DNA of 62,000 bases. Origin: Tubiluchus corallicola (Eukaryota; Priapulida; Priapulimorpha; Priapulimorphida; Tubiluchidae). Both the position numbers and the translations under genes were made by a program. The stretch covers positions 1-62,000 of the forward strand of contig JAQGDQ010000136.1 in assembly GCA_030141605.1 (NCBI GenBank), written 5' to 3'. Below the pieces are notes generated by a model. It saw nothing but the letters and a program-made list of their open reading frames with translations, was not told where the DNA came from and searched no databases. Each line of letters opens with the position of its first letter. Position 1 is the stretch's first letter. Below, one piece after another: positions 1 to 10,015 of the stretch.

Positions 1-1490
1 TGTTCAAATTACGTTCTTAACATACCAACAGTTTTTCAAATGGCATAAGTAAGATGAAGACTGAGATCCCACTATACTGTACGATTGTGTTATATTAATG
101 TACGCTTTGTACGAGTAAAATAATGAATAAATTATAGTACCATAACGACGAGTGAAAAACTCCTTTCTACGAGCGTAGAGGTGACAGGCTCGATCAAACT
201 GGTGCGTTCAATGAAAAGCGCTCAAAATACCCTTAACTTCTGAATGAATACCCCCGACATTATATACTGTACTTTTAATGAATGTGGAAATCTTCCCGAG
301 GTACTTTAGTGCTTAGAAATTTGTACTATGGCTTTAACAATCCTTTCATAGTGTCGAGCAAATTCATAGAGTACTGTCTTATCGCATAGAAATTATTCAG
401 CCTCAAGCTTTTTACAGCGAGCAAGTCTTGGTTGGCCTGAACATAAGCAATAATCAAGCGTTTGGATAATGTGTTACAAAGCATTTGTATATAAATGTGG
501 GTCACAACTTTCAAAATTCAAAGTCTAACCAAAACCAGCTAAAGTAGTTTAAATCGTTTTTAATTATGGAAATTCCCCGCAGAGAAACAAAAAAAGAAAG
601 ACAGAGATAGAGTTTCAGATTGCAGTATAAGCAGAAGCCAAACAACAGTGACCAAGACATGCTAACAGACAAACACGGAACTTCTCATTCATTGTTTAGG
701 GGACGCTGAGGAAGCTCACTACTCAGCAGTCATCAAAATATACCAACAGAGAGGCAAGCAGACATGGGGCTTCAGGCTGCATTATGCTCGCGCGACAAAA
801 CGTCGAGACCACTTCATCATCCTTAAGCGACGGCCGTGATTGAGAAGCATTTTTTTTCCAAATCGAGCGAATAACTGAACGCTGTCTAGGTCATAACTGA
901 GAGTAATTTAATAAATGTGCAGGCGACACTACACTTGCTTTCATCATATTTCGCCTTTCAACGACTTTAAATTCAGTCTCAGCTGAGATGCAGTTGATAA
1001 TTCGTTTCGAAACCACAATTTAGTGAGAGTCAACGATTGGTGAATGACCGATTGAAAATTTCTTGGAAAAAACGCATTGATTTCGTCCAATCGTGGTTCT
1101 TATTATAAACTATAGTAAGTTCAGTCAGCTGTACGATTTTATGAAACTTCTTATTTTTACAGCACTTTATGTGAGTAGTTTAAACAGGACCGCAATCTTG
1201 CTTATTATCACGGTTAATCCTTTAGTATGAAACACTAAATCGACAGAGGTGTCTTGGCCGTTTTGGGTGTGAATGCACCCTCCCTCAACGAATTAGCCAG
1301 AATTAGCATGGCCAAAAAACCAATAGTGTTATTTAACTTCGGCGACGAAGTGCATACCGTCACCACTCGCCCAAATTATCAGCTTTGGGTAAATCTGATT
1401 CTTTTGTGAGCAATTGGTACTGGTCCCAAATACAACACGTCATTTTGGGTCGAGTGCTCGTTCCACATTATTACTCATCTGGATGTTGAT
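1..1490 (+). repeat. Segment A, first copy of a direct segmental duplication
   Basis: This segment recurs in the same orientation at 8347-9836 with a constant offset of 8346 and no indels that I could see. I noticed only two substitutions, near 215 (agcgctc versus agtgctc) and near 608 (gagatag versus gacatag). It holds no convincing gene; its short ORFs are chance ones. It forms the upstream flank of the LRR gene and may contain that gene's promoter or 5' non-coding exon, but I could not identify either. Identity stops at about 1490, inside a short GAT-rich stretch that is the tail of a SINE. Confidence 0.95.
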
Positions 1491-1792
1491 GATGATAATG
1501 ATCGAGATGATTTTTTTCCGAACTTCACACACTGCATGCCAGGAAACAGCCAACTCAAAGGAGGTGTTTGTGTGAGTCTGATTTATTATTAAAGTTGTCC
1601 TTCTAAGATCCGCCACTGAACTGACTGATGTGCGTCAGCAATATTCAGATGCATGTATACATCGTCCCTCTACAAAGTAAACGGCTAAGGCTTACTGCCA
1701 AGCTCACTTAAATGATACTGCCAAAAGTGAGTGTCAAACCCACAGCAGTAAGACGAAGTGCAGGCACCTTAACCACTAAGCAATAGAACCTT
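1487..1792 (-). mobile_element. tRNA-derived SINE with (ATC)n tail, minus strand
   Basis: Read on the minus strand, this starts with a tRNA-like head: an A-box-like run (GCTTAGTGGTTAAGG) followed by a B-box-like GGGTTTGACACTC. An unrelated body of about 200 bases follows, and the element ends in an ATC-rich microsatellite at 1487-1520. The head-body-simple tail layout is typical of tRNA-derived SINEs. The inverted copy is at 7350-7696, where the ATC tail is longer. Exact ends and target-site duplications were not resolved. Confidence 0.6.
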
Positions 1793-3210
1793 GCTAATGA
1801 AATGATGAAAATGTTGGTAACAATGATAACGATGACTGTAGGGGCTAGAATGATGATTTTCGTATTGGTGATGTTATGAAGGATTGTAATGTTGACATTG
1901 ATAATGACTGAAGCAATATCATAACTTACCACATATCATCACTTACCTTCTCTGTAACATAATTCCTTATGGTTTTGTTTAATTAAACATTCATTCTTCA
2001 CCTAACTGAAAATATACATATGTTAGCTATCTCTTTTTTACTAACTACTAATTTAGGAACAGCAACATGGTTGAAATGGTAACGGTTGCGGCTACTGGTG
2101 GATGTGCTGTTATAGTGGCGGTGGTAGGAGTGTGTTGCTGCAGTACTAGGGCAGTGCTAATATCAGTGGCAGCAGCAGCAGTGGCAGTGACAGTAGTGGT
2201 TGGAAGCTGCTGTTCTTGCTTTTATGGCGATGTTGTCAATGCACCAAAATTTAAATAAAACTACATTTTCTACAATACTAGTCTTGCTGGCCCTTAGAAC
2301 TGAAATATTGAGCCAAAAGTAGCTATCATGTACACCATGACTTGGAGCTTTGTGCAGTATGTAGCTGACTGACGTAGGCATCTTGAAGTGAGCATTTGAA
2401 GTGAAACAATATTAATAATTTTCTATTCATAGAATTAGACCTAGACTAGTACAGCCAAATCAATCTAACTTTAAGTGTTGACATCTAATATCTACTGTAA
2501 GATTATCAATTATATTATTTGCACTGCAGGTGGCCATGAAGAATGACGTCATAGATTTCTTCCTTCTCTGCTTGATAATGCCTTTACTCTGGTCATTGAC
2601 AGATGGAAAGAACCATGTGTGTCCACTGTCCACCCAGGAAACTTTTTGTCAGTGTACCAGTATTACACCAATTGAAATATCTTGTGAGAGAAGTGATAGA
2701 TCACGTGTACAATTTTCATTGTCATCAGTGAAGCACTTCATCCACAAACTCATAGTGCAGTTTAATGCGGATTTTACTATTGTTACGGCATCCGTCTTTG
2801 CCCATTTAGAAATTAAGGAGTTGATTCTTGATAGGAATGAGATCGAAAACATCGCAGCACATGCTTTAAACAATTCAGCTGAAAGTTTGGTTCATTTAAG
2901 TTTACTGGAGAACAGGCTGTCCCAGATTCCTAGCGATGCATTAGAAAACTTGAGATCTGTGCGTCATTTAAATTTGGGAAAAAATGATATAGCAGCGATT
3001 CGCAGCCATGCATTTGAGACAATGTCTTCCCTACAGAACTTGAAGCTGTATGAGAACAAAATAAGCCACATTGATGCAGAGGCATTCCATGGATTGGATC
3101 ATCTAGTCGAACTTGATCTTCAAGATAACAAAATCACATTTGTGCCAAGCGTTGCCTTAGACAGACTTCGTCAGCTGAGGAAATTAGATCTTGGGCATAA
3201 TAAATTAAGC
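1487..3210 (+). repeat. Segment B, left arm of an inverted duplication
   Basis: The reverse complement of this segment lies at 5932-7655; paired coordinates always sum to 9142, so the arms are colinear without indels. I saw two substitutions (near 1806 and 1967). The arm holds a SINE, the 5' flank and splice acceptor of the LRR gene, and the first 675 bases of its coding region. The spacer between the arms is 2721 bp and contains the remainder of the LRR gene. Confidence 0.95.
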
Positions 3211-5373
3211 TATGTCAATGACTCGGCTTTCGAGAATCTTACACTGCTAGAAACATTGAACTTGTCCTATAATGATATACATACTATATACGATTATGCT
3301 TTCTCTGGATTGATTAACTGTCTTAGAGTGTTGTTTCTCCTCAGCAATAACATTAAGCACATCCCAGCAAAAGCATTGAACTTGACCCGCTTACATTATC
3401 TGGTAATTGCTGACAACCAGTTGAGTGCTATACCAGACAATGTCTTTTCAAGCCTCCCATTGCTTAGAACATTGAATCTAGCAACAAATGTTATTAGCAA
3501 AATATCAGAGCACGCATTTAAAGGACTCGAAGATTTGATGTACCTGCACATCTATGAAAATAGATTAGAGGAAGTGCCCTATATGGCGCTGCAAGTGTTT
3601 CGGCAGCTTTATGTTCTTAACGTGGGAGTCAACAGAATCAAGGTTCTTCCTCCATCGACATTCAATGACAACTTGAAGAAGAGTTTAGGGACATTGAATA
3701 TGAATGATAATCATATCTCTGAAGTTCCTTCAAAAGCTTTAGCTGGAATGAAGAAGCTGTGGAAAATAGAGCTCAGCAAGAACGACATCATGCAAATCGA
3801 AGATGATTCCTTTGTCGAAACACCTAATCTTGAAGTTATCCGTCTCGGGGGTAACAATATTATGTACATTGCTGATAACGCCTTTCGGGGTCTTGAACCT
3901 GTATTAGAGCACTTGATCTTGAGTCACAATCAAATAAAAGTGTTTCCTAAAGAAGCTGTTACTAACATGGATGAGCTAAAAATTTTGGAATTACATGACA
4001 ATTTAATCGTTGATATTCCCGATGATTCTGTAGCAACGTTGAGTAAGCTAGAGAATCTCACAATGAAAAACAATGCTATAGAAACTTTATCATCAAGAGC
4101 ATTTGGCGAGCAGTGTAATAAGCATTTGAAGTTCATAGATTTGTCAAATAATAGAATCGCCTTGATAAAATCAAACACATTTGCAAATTTGACAGCAGTT
4201 AAATTGGTAAACCTTGCCAATAATCGCATAGAAGTTATTCGGCCTCGGGCTTTTTATAATGATCCAGTCTTGGTTAGCCTCAATTTTAGCAATAATCAAA
4301 TACAGAAGATAGAAGACGGGGTGTTTATAAACTTGCCAAAATTGGAGGTGCTGGACCTCAGCAATAATTCTGTAGATTACATAACACCAAAAGCTTTTGT
4401 ACATTTGAAGAATTTAAAATGGTTGGATCTTAGCGAAAACAACATAACCATCCTGAGGCGAGGAACACTGAGCTCTCTTCCTAAACTGGAACATTTAGAT
4501 TTGGTGAAGAACACCATAGTACGCATGGAAGAAGGCACTCTGTCTAATCAACAGACAGCCAGTATAAAAGAACTTTATTTGAGCAGCAATGCTTGGATCT
4601 GTACCTGTCATTTGACATGGTTGCGTATATGGTTGGAAGAATGGCTAACCATAACTGGCTACAGGATGCATACACTGGATCGTGTGTTGTGTTATGGTCC
4701 TGCAGATGTCATGGGCACTTGTGTGATGTGCCATCCTGTGGATGCATTTCAGTGTCGGGTTTTGCCATCAACGCTGCCTCCAGAACAGCCCCTCTGCAAA
4801 GAGAAAAAGGATGGACATTTTGTGATAATGATGTTGCTAGCATGCTGGCTAGCAGCCTTCTTTCTTGCTTTGATAATACTTACAGGGTATGCTTACATTC
4901 TCAATGGAAGACTTCTTAAACCCTATGACTTTGAAAGCTCCAGAGAAATGACACCATTAGATGAGGCTGAGATCGAGGAAGAGGTACCACCTCCTCCACC
5001 GCCTCCAAGCAAAAACAGCTCTGGAGACATTCCAACAAAAACTGTAATAAGTAGGTCTGATCCAGGTCAGTTAAAAGGGATCACATTTGCTGACGAAGAA
5101 GGGCCACCACCGGAGTATTCTAGTCCTTCAAATAACTACATACATAGTGTTTCTACACCAAACGTTCCCGTGACACAAACAAGAGATCAGGTCAACTATC
5201 AGCACATACACAGCATTTCTACGCCCAATGTCCAAAGAGCAGCAAAGCTGGAACGTTCGCCAAGTCCCCAACCGCCGGTATCTCCAAATGTTTATGTGCA
5301 CAGTCAATCTGCTCCAAATTTTGACAGTCTTGTGAAAACTGACCTTATGGCTAAAGAGATGACACCAGTTTGA
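2536..5373 (+). CDS. LRR single-pass transmembrane protein (chaoptin/tartan-like)
   Basis: This is a 945-residue cell-surface protein in one coding exon. A splice acceptor (tttgcactgcag) ends at 2529, so a 5' non-coding exon probably lies upstream; the first ATG is at 2536. Order: hydrophobic signal peptide (about 1-22); Cys-rich LRRNT-like cap (about 28-50); about 24 leucine-rich repeats of the LxxLxLxxNxI type; LRRCT cap with CTCxLTWLRxWL (from about 686); one membrane segment (about 760-783); and a cytoplasmic tail of about 160 residues. The tail has a run of seven prolines (about 819), a PPPEY motif that fits a WW-domain ligand (about 856), and three copies of a Y/H-(I/V)-HSxSxPN motif (about 868, 890, 918). 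Candidate poly(A) signal ATTAAA at 5595. Extracellular LRR receptors of this kind usually act in adhesion or neuronal recognition; the ligand cannot be read here. The family assignment rests on architecture only. Confidence 0.9.
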   Translation: MKNDVIDFFLLCLIMPLLWSLTDGKNHVCPLSTQETFCQCTSITPIEISCERSDRSRVQFSLSSVKHFIHKLIVQFNADFTIVTASVFAHLEIKELILDRNEIENIAAHALNNSAESLVHLSLLENRLSQIPSDALENLRSVRHLNLGKNDIAAIRSHAFETMSSLQNLKLYENKISHIDAEAFHGLDHLVELDLQDNKITFVPSVALDRLRQLRKLDLGHNKLSYVNDSAFENLTLLETLNLSYNDIHTIYDYAFSGLINCLRVLFLLSNNIKHIPAKALNLTRLHYLVIADNQLSAIPDNVFSSLPLLRTLNLATNVISKISEHAFKGLEDLMYLHIYENRLEEVPYMALQVFRQLYVLNVGVNRIKVLPPSTFNDNLKKSLGTLNMNDNHISEVPSKALAGMKKLWKIELSKNDIMQIEDDSFVETPNLEVIRLGGNNIMYIADNAFRGLEPVLEHLILSHNQIKVFPKEAVTNMDELKILELHDNLIVDIPDDSVATLSKLENLTMKNNAIETLSSRAFGEQCNKHLKFIDLSNNRIALIKSNTFANLTAVKLVNLANNRIEVIRPRAFYNDPVLVSLNFSNNQIQKIEDGVFINLPKLEVLDLSNNSVDYITPKAFVHLKNLKWLDLSENNITILRRGTLSSLPKLEHLDLVKNTIVRMEEGTLSNQQTASIKELYLSSNAWICTCHLTWLRIWLEEWLTITGYRMHTLDRVLCYGPADVMGTCVMCHPVDAFQCRVLPSTLPPEQPLCKEKKDGHFVIMMLLACWLAAFFLALIILTGYAYILNGRLLKPYDFESSREMTPLDEAEIEEEVPPPPPPPSKNSSGDIPTKTVISRSDPGQLKGITFADEEGPPPEYSSPSNNYIHSVSTPNVPVTQTRDQVNYQHIHSISTPNVQRAAKLERSPSPQPPVSPNVYVHSQSAPNFDSLVKTDLMAKEMTPV

Positions 5374-5886
5374 AGTTATGCCAGGCAACTAAACTGCATA
5401 AAATATATGAAATGCTTAAATTTTAAGTTTAATGGTGTACGTTAATTTTAATTTTGTATGTTCGTGGTAACACAGAAATTGACCAAGTATAAAATGTGTG
5501 CTATATGACATTCCAAACATTGGTGCAAATTACAGATTTTTGGTTATGTGTGTAAGTTTATTGACTGTGTCCTGTAACTACATTGCAATGCATAATTAAA
5601 CTTCGTGATTGTACTTTTAAGGTCAATTTTACTTATTGAACAACAAAAAATTTAAATGTGTACATGCAGTGTTATTATTTATGCATTTGTCGTGCGAACA
5701 CTTGGTGTAGCAGTTGTCTTGTTTGATGCTTCTCAATATTTTTATGTTCTAGAAGACTGACTACAGATAAAAGGTTAGTAAATACTTATAATTGACAATG
5801 TCTTCTAACCAGTGTTTCACATTATTTAATTTTATAGCTAGTTGTTTGCATATTATACCTTAGCTATGCGAATGTAAATGCAAAAA
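5374..5886 (+). other. 3' UTR and convergent intergenic stretch
   Basis: AT-rich sequence between the stop of the LRR gene (5373) and the stop of the inverted truncated copy (5887). It holds the candidate poly(A) signal ATTAAA at 5595-5600 and no ORF of note. Transcripts of the two copies would converge here. Confidence 0.6.
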
Positions 5887-6606
5887 TTATTTTTTATAAA
5901 AAAATATTAAAATTGTCATAATAGTCGTGACGCTTAATTTATTATGCCCAAGATCTAATTTCCTCAGCTGACGAAGTCTGTCTAAGGCAACGCTTGGCAC
6001 AAATGTGATTTTGTTATCTTGAAGATCAAGTTCGACTAGATGATCCAATCCATGGAATGCCTCTGCATCAATGTGGCTTATTTTGTTCTCATACAGCTTC
6101 AAGTTCTGTAGGGAAGACATTGTCTCAAATGCATGGCTGCGAATCGCTGCTATATCATTTTTTCCCAAATTTAAATGACGCACAGATCTCAAGTTTTCTA
6201 ATGCATCGCTAGGAATCTGGGACAGCCTGTTCTCCAGTAAACTTAAATGAACCAAACTTTCAGCTGAATTGTTTAAAGCATGTGCTGCGATGTTTTCGAT
6301 CTCATTCCTATCAAGAATCAACTCCTTAATTTCTAAATGGGCAAAGACGGATGCCGTAACAATAGTAAAATCCGCATTAAACTGCACTATGAGTTTGTGG
6401 ATGAAGTGCTTCACTGATGACAATGAAAATTGTACACGTGATCTATCACTTCTCTCACAAGATATTTCAATTGGTGTAATACTGGTACACTGACAAAAAG
6501 TTTCCTGGGTGGACAGTGGACACACATGGTTCTTTCCATCTGTCAATGACCAGAGTAAAGGCATTATCAAGCAGAGAAGGAAGAAATCTATGACGTCATT
6601 CTTCAT
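5887..6606 (-). pseudogene. Truncated inverted copy of the LRR receptor gene
   Basis: The antisense copy starts at the ATG at 6606 (the mirror of 2536) and keeps the same splice acceptor and upstream flank. It encodes residues 1-225 of the intact protein without change: signal peptide, LRRNT-like cap and about six LRRs. The homology ends at 5932. Reading runs on through 14 unrelated residues (VTTIMTILIFFYKK) to a stop at 5887. All later LRRs, the LRRCT cap, the membrane segment and the tail are lost. If transcribed it would give a soluble secreted LRR fragment of about 239 residues. No LRRCT cap or obvious minus-strand AATAAA follows, so I call it a truncated duplicate or pseudogene. It could also be an assembly artefact from a second haplotype. 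Confidence 0.85.
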
Positions 6607-7655
6607 GGCCACCTGCAGTGCAAATAATATAATTGATAATCTTACAGTAGATATTAGATGTCAACACTTAAAGTTAGATTGATTTGGCTGTACTAGTCTA
6701 GGTCTAATTCTATGAATAGAAAATTATTAATATTGTTTCACTTCAAATGCTCACTTCAAGATGCCTACGTCAGTCAGCTACATACTGCACAAAGCTCCAA
6801 GTCATGGTGTACATGATAGCTACTTTTGGCTCAATATTTCAGTTCTAAGGGCCAGCAAGACTAGTATTGTAGAAAATGTAGTTTTATTTAAATTTTGGTG
6901 CATTGACAACATCGCCATAAAAGCAAGAACAGCAGCTTCCAACCACTACTGTCACTGCCACTGCTGCTGCTGCCACTGATATTAGCACTGCCCTAGTACT
7001 GCAGCAACACACTCCTACCACCGCCACTATAACAGCACATCCACCAGTAGCCGCAACCGTTACCATTTCAACCATGTTGCTGTTCCTAAATTAGTAGTTA
7101 GTAAAAAAGAGATAGCTAACATATGTATATTTTCAGTTAGGTGAAGAATGAATGTTTAATTAAACAAAATCATAAGGAATTATGTTACAGAGAAGGTAAG
7201 TGATGATATGTGGTAAGTTATGATATTGCTTCAGTCATTATCAATGTCAACATTACAATCCTTCATAACATCACCAATACGAAAATCATCATTCTAGCCC
7301 CTACAGTCATCGTTATCATTGTTACCAACATTTTCGTCATTTCATTAGCAAGGTTCTATTGCTTAGTGGTTAAGGTGCCTGCACTTCGTCTTACTGCTGT
7401 GGGTTTGACACTCACTTTTGGCAGTATCATTTAAGTGAGCTTGGCAGTAAGCCTTAGCCGTTTACTTTGTAGAGGGACGATGTATACATGCATCTGAATA
7501 TTGCTGACGCACATCAGTCAGTTCAGTGGCGGATCTTAGAAGGACAACTTTAATAATAAATCAGACTCACACAAACACCTCCTTTGAGTTGGCTGTTTCC
7601 TGGCATGCAGTGTGTGAAGTTCGGAAAAAAATCATCTCGATCATTATCATCATCA
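5932..7655 (-). repeat. Segment B', right arm of the inverted duplication
   Basis: Reverse complement of 1487-3210 with about two substitutions and no visible indels. The inner breakpoint (5931/5932) falls within the LRR coding region. The outer breakpoint (about 7655) falls in an (ATC)n tract, where sequence 7656-7697 continues as expanded ATC/ATT repeats absent from the first copy. Confidence 0.95.
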
Positions 7656-7696
7656 TCACCATCATCATCATCATTATCATCATCTTCATCATCATT
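7350..7696 (+). mobile_element. tRNA-derived SINE with expanded (ATC)n tail
   Basis: Inverted copy of the SINE at 1487-1792. The tRNA-like head is at about 7352-7415, with A-box-like CTTAGTGGTTAAGG and B-box-like GGGTTTGACACTC, followed by a body to about 7630 and an ATC/ATT tail to about 7697. The tail coincides with the outer edge of the inverted duplication. Confidence 0.6.
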
Positions 7697-7697
7697 A

Positions 7698-8346
7698 TGA
7701 ACAGTGACTCAGTGAGATTCTTTTGAATTTATTGTACTAAGAACATATACATAATATCCACGTAGGAACCAAGTTACACTCTGTTATATTGCGTATGTCC
7801 TCAACGAACTTAGCTACTGTGACACGATCAGTAATTTCTGGCACAGGCAAGATCATCAGGAAGCCATTAGCAGAGAATTACTTGTAAAGGAAATTTATTT
7901 ACACGCAAACTACATTGACAGGCGACTGCTGGTGCAACTGAAATGCCTAATTGACTTTGTTCACAATCAACAGCAATATCTAATGTAGCAACCGTCAACA
8001 AGCTTATAGTTATCTCACAATGATAATCATGTAAGAAAGCAGTTATCGCGGCTATCTTCATTTCATCATAGTTTAACATCAATCAGCTAGATAGGCTGAA
8101 AACTGAAGTTGATGAAATGTTTGTCCAGATTCATTAGGAAAAGGCTTTTAAGATGATTTTGCTTCAGCTTAGTTTTGGCGCCAAAAGGATTGAAGGACAC
8201 GCCATATAATAAGTCACAAGAACATGATGTAACTGGTTTCCTATTCTTAATCATTTTTGACTTTAAGTGCAATAACCAAAAGTAGCATTATAGTTTATAT
8301 AGTTTCCTTTCTAACTACATTCACGATGATTATTAAAAAACAAAAC
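7698..8346. other. Unique spacer between duplicated segments
   Basis: Single-copy sequence in this window lying between the inverted arm B' and the direct copy A'. No gene, RNA or repeat is supported. It may correspond to sequence lying just left of this window, if an inverted duplication was followed by a local inversion. Confidence 0.5.
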
Positions 8347-9836
8347 TGTTCAAATTACGTTCTTAACATACCAACAGTTTTTCAAATGGCATAAGTAAGA
8401 TGAAGACTGAGATCCCACTATACTGTACGATTGTGTTATATTAATGTACGCTTTGTACGAGTAAAATAATGAATAAATTATAGTACCATAACGACGAGTG
8501 AAAAACTCCTTTCTACGAGCGTAGAGGTGACAGGCTCGATCAAACTGGTGCGTTCAATGAAAAGTGCTCAAAATACCCTTAACTTCTGAATGAATACCCC
8601 CGACATTATATACTGTACTTTTAATGAATGTGGAAATCTTCCCGAGGTACTTTAGTGCTTAGAAATTTGTACTATGGCTTTAACAATCCTTTCATAGTGT
8701 CGAGCAAATTCATAGAGTACTGTCTTATCGCATAGAAATTATTCAGCCTCAAGCTTTTTACAGCGAGCAAGTCTTGGTTGGCCTGAACATAAGCAATAAT
8801 CAAGCGTTTGGATAATGTGTTACAAAGCATTTGTATATAAATGTGGGTCACAACTTTCAAAATTCAAAGTCTAACCAAAACCAGCTAAAGTAGTTTAAAT
8901 CGTTTTTAATTATGGAAATTCCCCGCAGAGAAACAAAAAAAGAAAGACAGACATAGAGTTTCAGATTGCAGTATAAGCAGAAGCCAAACAACAGTGACCA
9001 AGACATGCTAACAGACAAACACGGAACTTCTCATTCATTGTTTAGGGGACGCTGAGGAAGCTCACTACTCAGCAGTCATCAAAATATACCAACAGAGAGG
9101 CAAGCAGACATGGGGCTTCAGGCTGCATTATGCTCGCGCGACAAAACGTCGAGACCACTTCATCATCCTTAAGCGACGGCCGTGATTGAGAAGCATTTTT
9201 TTTCCAAATCGAGCGAATAACTGAACGCTGTCTAGGTCATAACTGAGAGTAATTTAATAAATGTGCAGGCGACACTACACTTGCTTTCATCATATTTCGC
9301 CTTTCAACGACTTTAAATTCAGTCTCAGCTGAGATGCAGTTGATAATTCGTTTCGAAACCACAATTTAGTGAGAGTCAACGATTGGTGAATGACCGATTG
9401 AAAATTTCTTGGAAAAAACGCATTGATTTCGTCCAATCGTGGTTCTTATTATAAACTATAGTAAGTTCAGTCAGCTGTACGATTTTATGAAACTTCTTAT
9501 TTTTACAGCACTTTATGTGAGTAGTTTAAACAGGACCGCAATCTTGCTTATTATCACGGTTAATCCTTTAGTATGAAACACTAAATCGACAGAGGTGTCT
9601 TGGCCGTTTTGGGTGTGAATGCACCCTCCCTCAACGAATTAGCCAGAATTAGCATGGCCAAAAAACCAATAGTGTTATTTAACTTCGGCGACGAAGTGCA
9701 TACCGTCACCACTCGCCCAAATTATCAGCTTTGGGTAAATCTGATTCTTTTGTGAGCAATTGGTACTGGTCCCAAATACAACACGTCATTTTGGGTCGAG
9801 TGCTCGTTCCACATTATTACTCATCTGGATGTTGAT
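8347..9836 (+). repeat. Segment A', second copy of the direct duplication
   Basis: Matches 1-1490 with about two substitutions. It ends at the same GAT-rich point where A joins B in the first copy; here the following sequence (gttgatgatgctgc onward) is unrelated to B. No gene is supported. Confidence 0.95.
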
Positions 9837-9854
9837 GTTGATGATGCTGCAATT

Positions 9855-10015
9855 TTTGTTTGAAAACCTGCCTATTTTACTTGTTCTGGTAGTTTTGCTC
9901 TGTTAAACACAAAACAACGGCTAAAACTCTCCCTGGCTCCACGTGTTTAATAGCTTGCTTGGTACCTTTAATTTACACACTGGCTACTGAGCAAATGACC
10001 AGAAAGAATTCCTTG
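9855..10015 (+). repeat. Diverged direct repeat, copy 1
   Basis: Shares with 10450-10610 an ordered series of matching blocks: tttgaaaac, cctatttnacttgt, tagttttgnt, acgtgtttaatag, aatttacacactggcta. Together they indicate an old duplication of about 160 bp at an offset near 595. A further shared block (aaaaatattaaaa, 10327 and 10638) suggests a larger eroded unit. Confidence 0.6.

Noticed and set aside
2067-2258. Ala/Val/Cys-rich ORF and its mirror at 6884-7075
   Set aside because: It lies in the LRR gene's 5' flank within the duplicated arm, is low in complexity and has no family signature.
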